A stretch of 8,869 bases of DNA, from positions 1 through 8,869 of the forward strand of contig DAHVYW010000055.1 of NCBI GenBank assembly GCA_027324025.1. Reading direction: 5' to 3'. Position 1 is the stretch's first letter. Every line of letters starts with the position of its first letter. The DNA is from JAJZQD01 sp021847735 (GTDB lineage Bacteria; Bacillota; Thermincolia; Thermincolales; UBA2595). The translations under genes were made by a program, and so were the position numbers. The notes beneath the pieces were generated by a model. That model was given only the letters and a program-made list of their open reading frames with translations, had not been told where the DNA came from and did no database searches. Shown here piece after piece: positions 6,463 through 8,869 of the stretch.

Positions 6463-8657
6463 CTTTGAGCAATTCCCGGGTTTTGGGCAGAGGCTTTGTC
6501 CAGCATAACCCGGGATTCGTTTTTGTTACCCTGTAAATCCAGGATTACGGCGTTCCAGAGCAATACTTCCGGTGACTCGGGGTCTTCTTTAAACGCCTCA
6601 GCAATTAGTTTGCCGGCCGGACCACTGTTTCCCAGGAAAAGGTTGGCAGCCCCCGTTAGGACCTTGATTCTGGGGGATACGGTGAGAACCGGTTCAGAAC
6701 TGTTCATTTTCCACATTTCAATTTCGTAGGGGGTTAGTTTGCTCATCTGTGTTTTAACCATTCCTTCAACCTCTAAGGTCTTACCAAAATATGTCCGGGC
6801 TTCGGGCGAGTTACGGCCTGCCAGTGAAATTCCTGCCGTCATATAGTTGTAGGCCAGTTCCTCGTAAGCGGCAGTGAGCATCGGGTGAAGCTGCACAAAC
6901 CTTTGCGATTCGGCAGCAGACTTAACATAGTCTCCGCTGTATAGAAGAGCCGTTGCGTATACGGAATGGGACAGGGGCTCGTTCGGTCTGACCGCAATGG
7001 CTTTTTGGGCATACCGCAGGGCCTTATCTAAGGCGCTGGAATCGCCGCCCTGGTACAGAGCCAGGTTGATTTGGGCCAAGCTGGCCAGGGTATTGGCATT
7101 CCACGGGTCAAGGGACTCAGCCTTCATGAAGTAATCCCTGGTGGTAATCAAGTCACCTGACTCAATAAGCTTTTCACCTTTGGCAAAAAACATGTCCCCG
7201 GTAAAGAAACTCAATGATACCATACTATAAATAATACCTGCTGCCAGTACCCCGATAAACAGGGGTGAGCGCCAGGAAGGTGTTTGCCCAGGGGGGTGCT
7301 GAGGTTCCACACCCGACCTGGCCATACCGAACAATGACCACAACACAAAAGCCAGGGCACTGTGGGCAAGGTCAAAATCGAAAAGGGTGTGAAGGAAGAC
7401 CGTAACCCCCGCGGCAAGAACGAGCCAGGCAACTTCTCTCTGCTCATCATGATCGGTCCTAAAGCAGAACTTTAGGCAGGAGACAAAAAATGCCCCCCAC
7501 AAGGTGAGAAAAGCCAGCAGGCCTGCAGTTCCTGCCTCCACAGCGGTCTGCAGAAAGTCATTATGGACATTTTCGGCATAGTAGCCGTAACTTTGGATGT
7601 TAAGGTAGAGTATGTCCCAGGCTTTGCCGCCGCTCCCCAAAATGGGGTGCTGGCTGATTATTTTCGAGGCGTCCCGGTAAAACACCAGGCGTTCCTGAAC
7701 ATTGAAATCAAAGTCGGCAACAGACCGCATCCTGGCAGCGAGCCTGGAGGAACCGGAAAATACACCGCCGGCCAGAACGGCCACAATTACCATGACGGTA
7801 ACTGCCGTGACGGCTTTTTGCATTTGGCCAACCTGCTTCTCCAGCCGCAGCCAGCCGTATAAACCGGCTAATGCTACAAAGATACCTATGGCAATGGGTA
7901 TTAAAGCCTGCCCGACGGCTTCCTGTTGAAACAGGGTAAGCACCTGATTGCTGAAAAGAACTGCCGGGGCCAGAGTAATAACTGTTTTGACGAGAGTGGT
8001 AATGCGTTTTCCGGCAGGCACCCCGGACCATAGGATCAGAAAGGCCACAGGGGCGAGAAGCCAAACCGCCCGGGACTGGGTTCCCATGATGAACAGCATA
8101 TTCAGGAAATTACCGGCCCCGATTAAAAGCGTCAGCTTCAGGGAATCCGACCTGTTCCAGAAATAAATACCGATTAAAGTGCACAATAACAGGAATAATG
8201 CTCCCGCGTTTTTATACTGAAAAGTTGTTTGAATAGCGTTGCCGTACATGACCTGGCTTGTGGAAATTATTCCGCCCAGACTCATTAGTACACCGATTTC
8301 CACAACCGTGCCGCTTAGGTAGACCGAGGCAAGCAGTCGCCGGCGAAAGGCACTGTCCCCGGCTTTTGCTGAGACCATCACGTAAATCATGAAATAAGCC
8401 AGGACACGCATAACGGCCAATACCGCCTCCCGCAGGTCTGCCGCCCCGGGCAGGGACGCCAGGTAACTCAGGATAAAAGCCACAGCGGCAAAGTCCATCA
8501 GCTTGTTTAAGTGAATCCGCCGGTTGTAGAAAAGAAAAGCGGCAAAGGCGATAAAAACCGCGGTTTGGAAAACTAACATTTCCTGTTCGTGATAAAGGCC
8601 TCTAAAAAACGGTGCCAGCAGTAAAATCAGAGAAAGTAAGAGTTCAGGCAGCTTCAT
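6429..8657 (-). CDS. O-antigen ligase/polymerase-like membrane protein with C-terminal TPR region
   Basis: The protein has 742 residues. Its first 490 or so contain roughly 12-14 hydrophobic spans. A large extracytoplasmic loop near 300-375 carries the Wzy_C (PF04932) pattern: R323 in QERLVFYRDA, PILGSGGKAW (338-347), and H365-N366 in ENVHNDF. Such proteins polymerise lipid-linked oligosaccharides or transfer glycans to an acceptor outside the membrane. Residues from about 490 form TPR-like helical pairs, for example at 490-523, 524-560 and 560-593, each ending in a DP/RP/HP turn, plus one near 692-728. The start at 8657 is chosen because GGAGG lies nine bases upstream (8671-8667) and the product then opens with a membrane span. 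An in-frame GTG at 8717 has no good ribosome binding site. The gene stands alone, so its glycan substrate is not shown by context. Confidence 0.82.
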   Translation of the reverse strand: MKLPELLLSLILLLAPFFRGLYHEQEMLVFQTAVFIAFAAFLFYNRRIHLNKLMDFAAVAFILSYLASLPGAADLREAVLAVMRVLAYFMIYVMVSAKAGDSAFRRRLLASVYLSGTVVEIGVLMSLGGIISTSQVMYGNAIQTTFQYKNAGALFLLLCTLIGIYFWNRSDSLKLTLLIGAGNFLNMLFIMGTQSRAVWLLAPVAFLILWSGVPAGKRITTLVKTVITLAPAVLFSNQVLTLFQQEAVGQALIPIAIGIFVALAGLYGWLRLEKQVGQMQKAVTAVTVMVIVAVLAGGVFSGSSRLAARMRSVADFDFNVQERLVFYRDASKIISQHPILGSGGKAWDILYLNIQSYGYYAENVHNDFLQTAVEAGTAGLLAFLTLWGAFFVSCLKFCFRTDHDEQREVAWLVLAAGVTVFLHTLFDFDLAHSALAFVLWSLFGMARSGVEPQHPPGQTPSWRSPLFIGVLAAGIIYSMVSLSFFTGDMFFAKGEKLIESGDLITTRDYFMKAESLDPWNANTLASLAQINLALYQGGDSSALDKALRYAQKAIAVRPNEPLSHSVYATALLYSGDYVKSAAESQRFVQLHPMLTAAYEELAYNYMTAGISLAGRNSPEARTYFGKTLEVEGMVKTQMSKLTPYEIEMWKMNSSEPVLTVSPRIKVLTGAANLFLGNSGPAGKLIAEAFKEDPESPEVLLWNAVILDLQGNKNESRVMLDKASAQNPGIAQSYEDIIKLANR
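6474..6524 (+). terminator. Possible terminator of the phosphate uptake operon, inside the antisense gene
   Basis: The arms TCCCGGGTT (6474-6482) and AACCCGGGA (6507-6515) pair perfectly over 9 bp. They enclose a second stem, TGGGCA (6484-6489) with TGTCCA (6497-6502), which has one G-T pair. The right arm is followed by TTCGTTTTTG. It begins 11 bases after the pit stop codon, which is where a terminator is expected. It lies within the last 32 codons of the minus-strand gene, so the same bases code for protein on the other strand. The inner loop is large and the T tract is interrupted, so the call is tentative. Confidence 0.5.
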
Positions 8658-8666
8658 TACAAATTT

Positions 8667-8671
8667 CCTCC
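8667..8671 (-). promoter_or_regulatory. Ribosome binding site deciding the start of the ligase-TPR gene
   Basis: On the minus strand GGAGG stands nine bases before the ATG at 8657-8655. The two earlier in-frame start codons, GTG at 8717 and ATG at 8681, have no comparable motif. This shortens the protein by 20 residues and removes a basic, polar leader. Confidence 0.8.
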
Positions 8672-8760
8672 GGTTTTTCATTATTATGACACTATTCGAT
8701 TTTCCCTTAGTAATCACCTGCTGCGGTCCGACTAAAAATCACCTGCGGCGAATAACGGTT

Positions 8761-8789
8761 TTGATAATTTGAAATACTGTTATTATGAA
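8761..8789 (+). promoter_or_regulatory. Candidate sigma-A promoter for the gene at the right edge
   Basis: TTGATA (8761-8766) matches the -35 consensus at five of six positions. TATGAA (8784-8789) matches the -10 consensus at four of six, with the ideal 17-base spacer in AT-rich DNA. Transcription would start near 8796, giving a short leader before the ATG at 8822. This is based on pattern only. Confidence 0.4.
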
Positions 8790-8821
8790 TCAAGGAACAT
8801 TCCATGAGGGGGTTGCGCTGT

Positions 8822-8869
8822 ATGAGTTGTAAAAGGGTCTGTTATTTGCTCACCATTCTGATTATGCTA
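8822..8869 (+). CDS. N-terminus of a probable exported or membrane protein (partial)
   Basis: Sixteen codons run from ATG 8822 to the window edge without a stop, giving MSCKRVCYLLTILIML. Two basic residues followed by a hydrophobic run fit a signal peptide or membrane anchor. GAGGGGG about nine bases upstream is a good ribosome binding site for this start. An in-frame ATG at 8804 would add six residues but lacks such a site. The gene is divergent from the ligase-TPR gene and has a plausible promoter upstream. No function can be given from so little sequence. Confidence 0.5.
   Translation, partial: MSCKRVCYLLTILIML

Larger units (their letters stand above)
8658..8821. other. 164-bp divergent intergenic region with short repeats
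   Basis: This region separates the minus-strand ligase-TPR gene from a new + strand gene. It contains a 10-bp direct repeat, AATCACCTGC, at 8712-8721 and 8737-8746 (25-base period). It also contains an inverted repeat, AATAACGG (8751-8758) with CTGTTATT (8777-8784), over 8 positions with one G-T pair. The latter overlaps the candidate + strand promoter. These could be regulator sites, but no known binding motif was recognised. No convincing promoter for the minus-strand gene was found. Confidence 0.45.

Noticed and set aside
8658..8717. Longer ligase-TPR protein starting at the in-frame GTG 8717 (20 more residues)
   Set aside because: There is no good ribosome binding site before the GTG, and the extra leader is polar and basic. 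GGAGG nine bases before ATG 8657 gives a far better start.

Overview
The window looks like a piece of chromosome from a Gram-positive-type, probably spore-forming member of the Firmicutes, most likely near the Desulfotomaculum/Pelotomaculum (Peptococcaceae) group. This placement rests on three things. The order xerD, phosphopentomutase, purine nucleoside phosphorylase resembles the Bacillus/Clostridia ripX-drm-punA cluster. The ribosome binding sites are strong GGAGG types. The protein sequences resemble Firmicutes versions of each family. It is an inference from memory of families, not a database result.

Left part (1-4525, + strand): the last 30 codons of an unidentified gene and a terminator-like hairpin are followed by a tight run of four genes: xerD (tyrosine recombinase), deoB (phosphopentomutase), punA (trimeric purine nucleoside phosphorylase) and pdp (pyrimidine-nucleoside phosphorylase). 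The gaps are 74 bp, 18 bp and a 1-bp overlap, and a clear rho-independent terminator closes the run. The last three form a pathway: PunA and Pdp split purine and pyrimidine (deoxy)nucleosides with phosphate, and DeoB converts the (deoxy)ribose-1-phosphate to the 5-phosphate for central metabolism. No deoC aldolase is present in the window.

Middle (4498-4853): a 356-bp gene-free stretch holds the pdp terminator and then a compact palindromic element at 4571-4679. In this element three hairpins, one with a perfect 12-bp stem, sit inside a short outer inverted repeat. It looks like a MITE/REP-type repeat or a structured RNA and is the least explained object in the window.

Right part (4854-6462, + strand): a two-gene phosphate uptake unit, a DUF47/PhoU-like accessory protein overlapping by 8 bp with a PiT-family phosphate permease. 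It converges on a long minus-strand gene (8657-6429), a multi-membrane-span O-antigen ligase/polymerase-like protein with a C-terminal TPR region. The two stop ends overlap by 34 bp, and the likely terminator of the permease gene lies inside the antisense coding sequence. The window ends in a 164-bp divergent intergenic region with a plausible promoter, short repeats and the first 16 codons of a new + strand gene whose product begins with a hydrophobic segment.

Most of this is ordinary housekeeping and accessory content. I found no CRISPR array, RNA gene, complete mobile element or obvious defence system. The items most worth a second look are the hairpin element, the Wzy_C-TPR protein in an apparently single-membrane organism, and the overlapping convergent gene ends.
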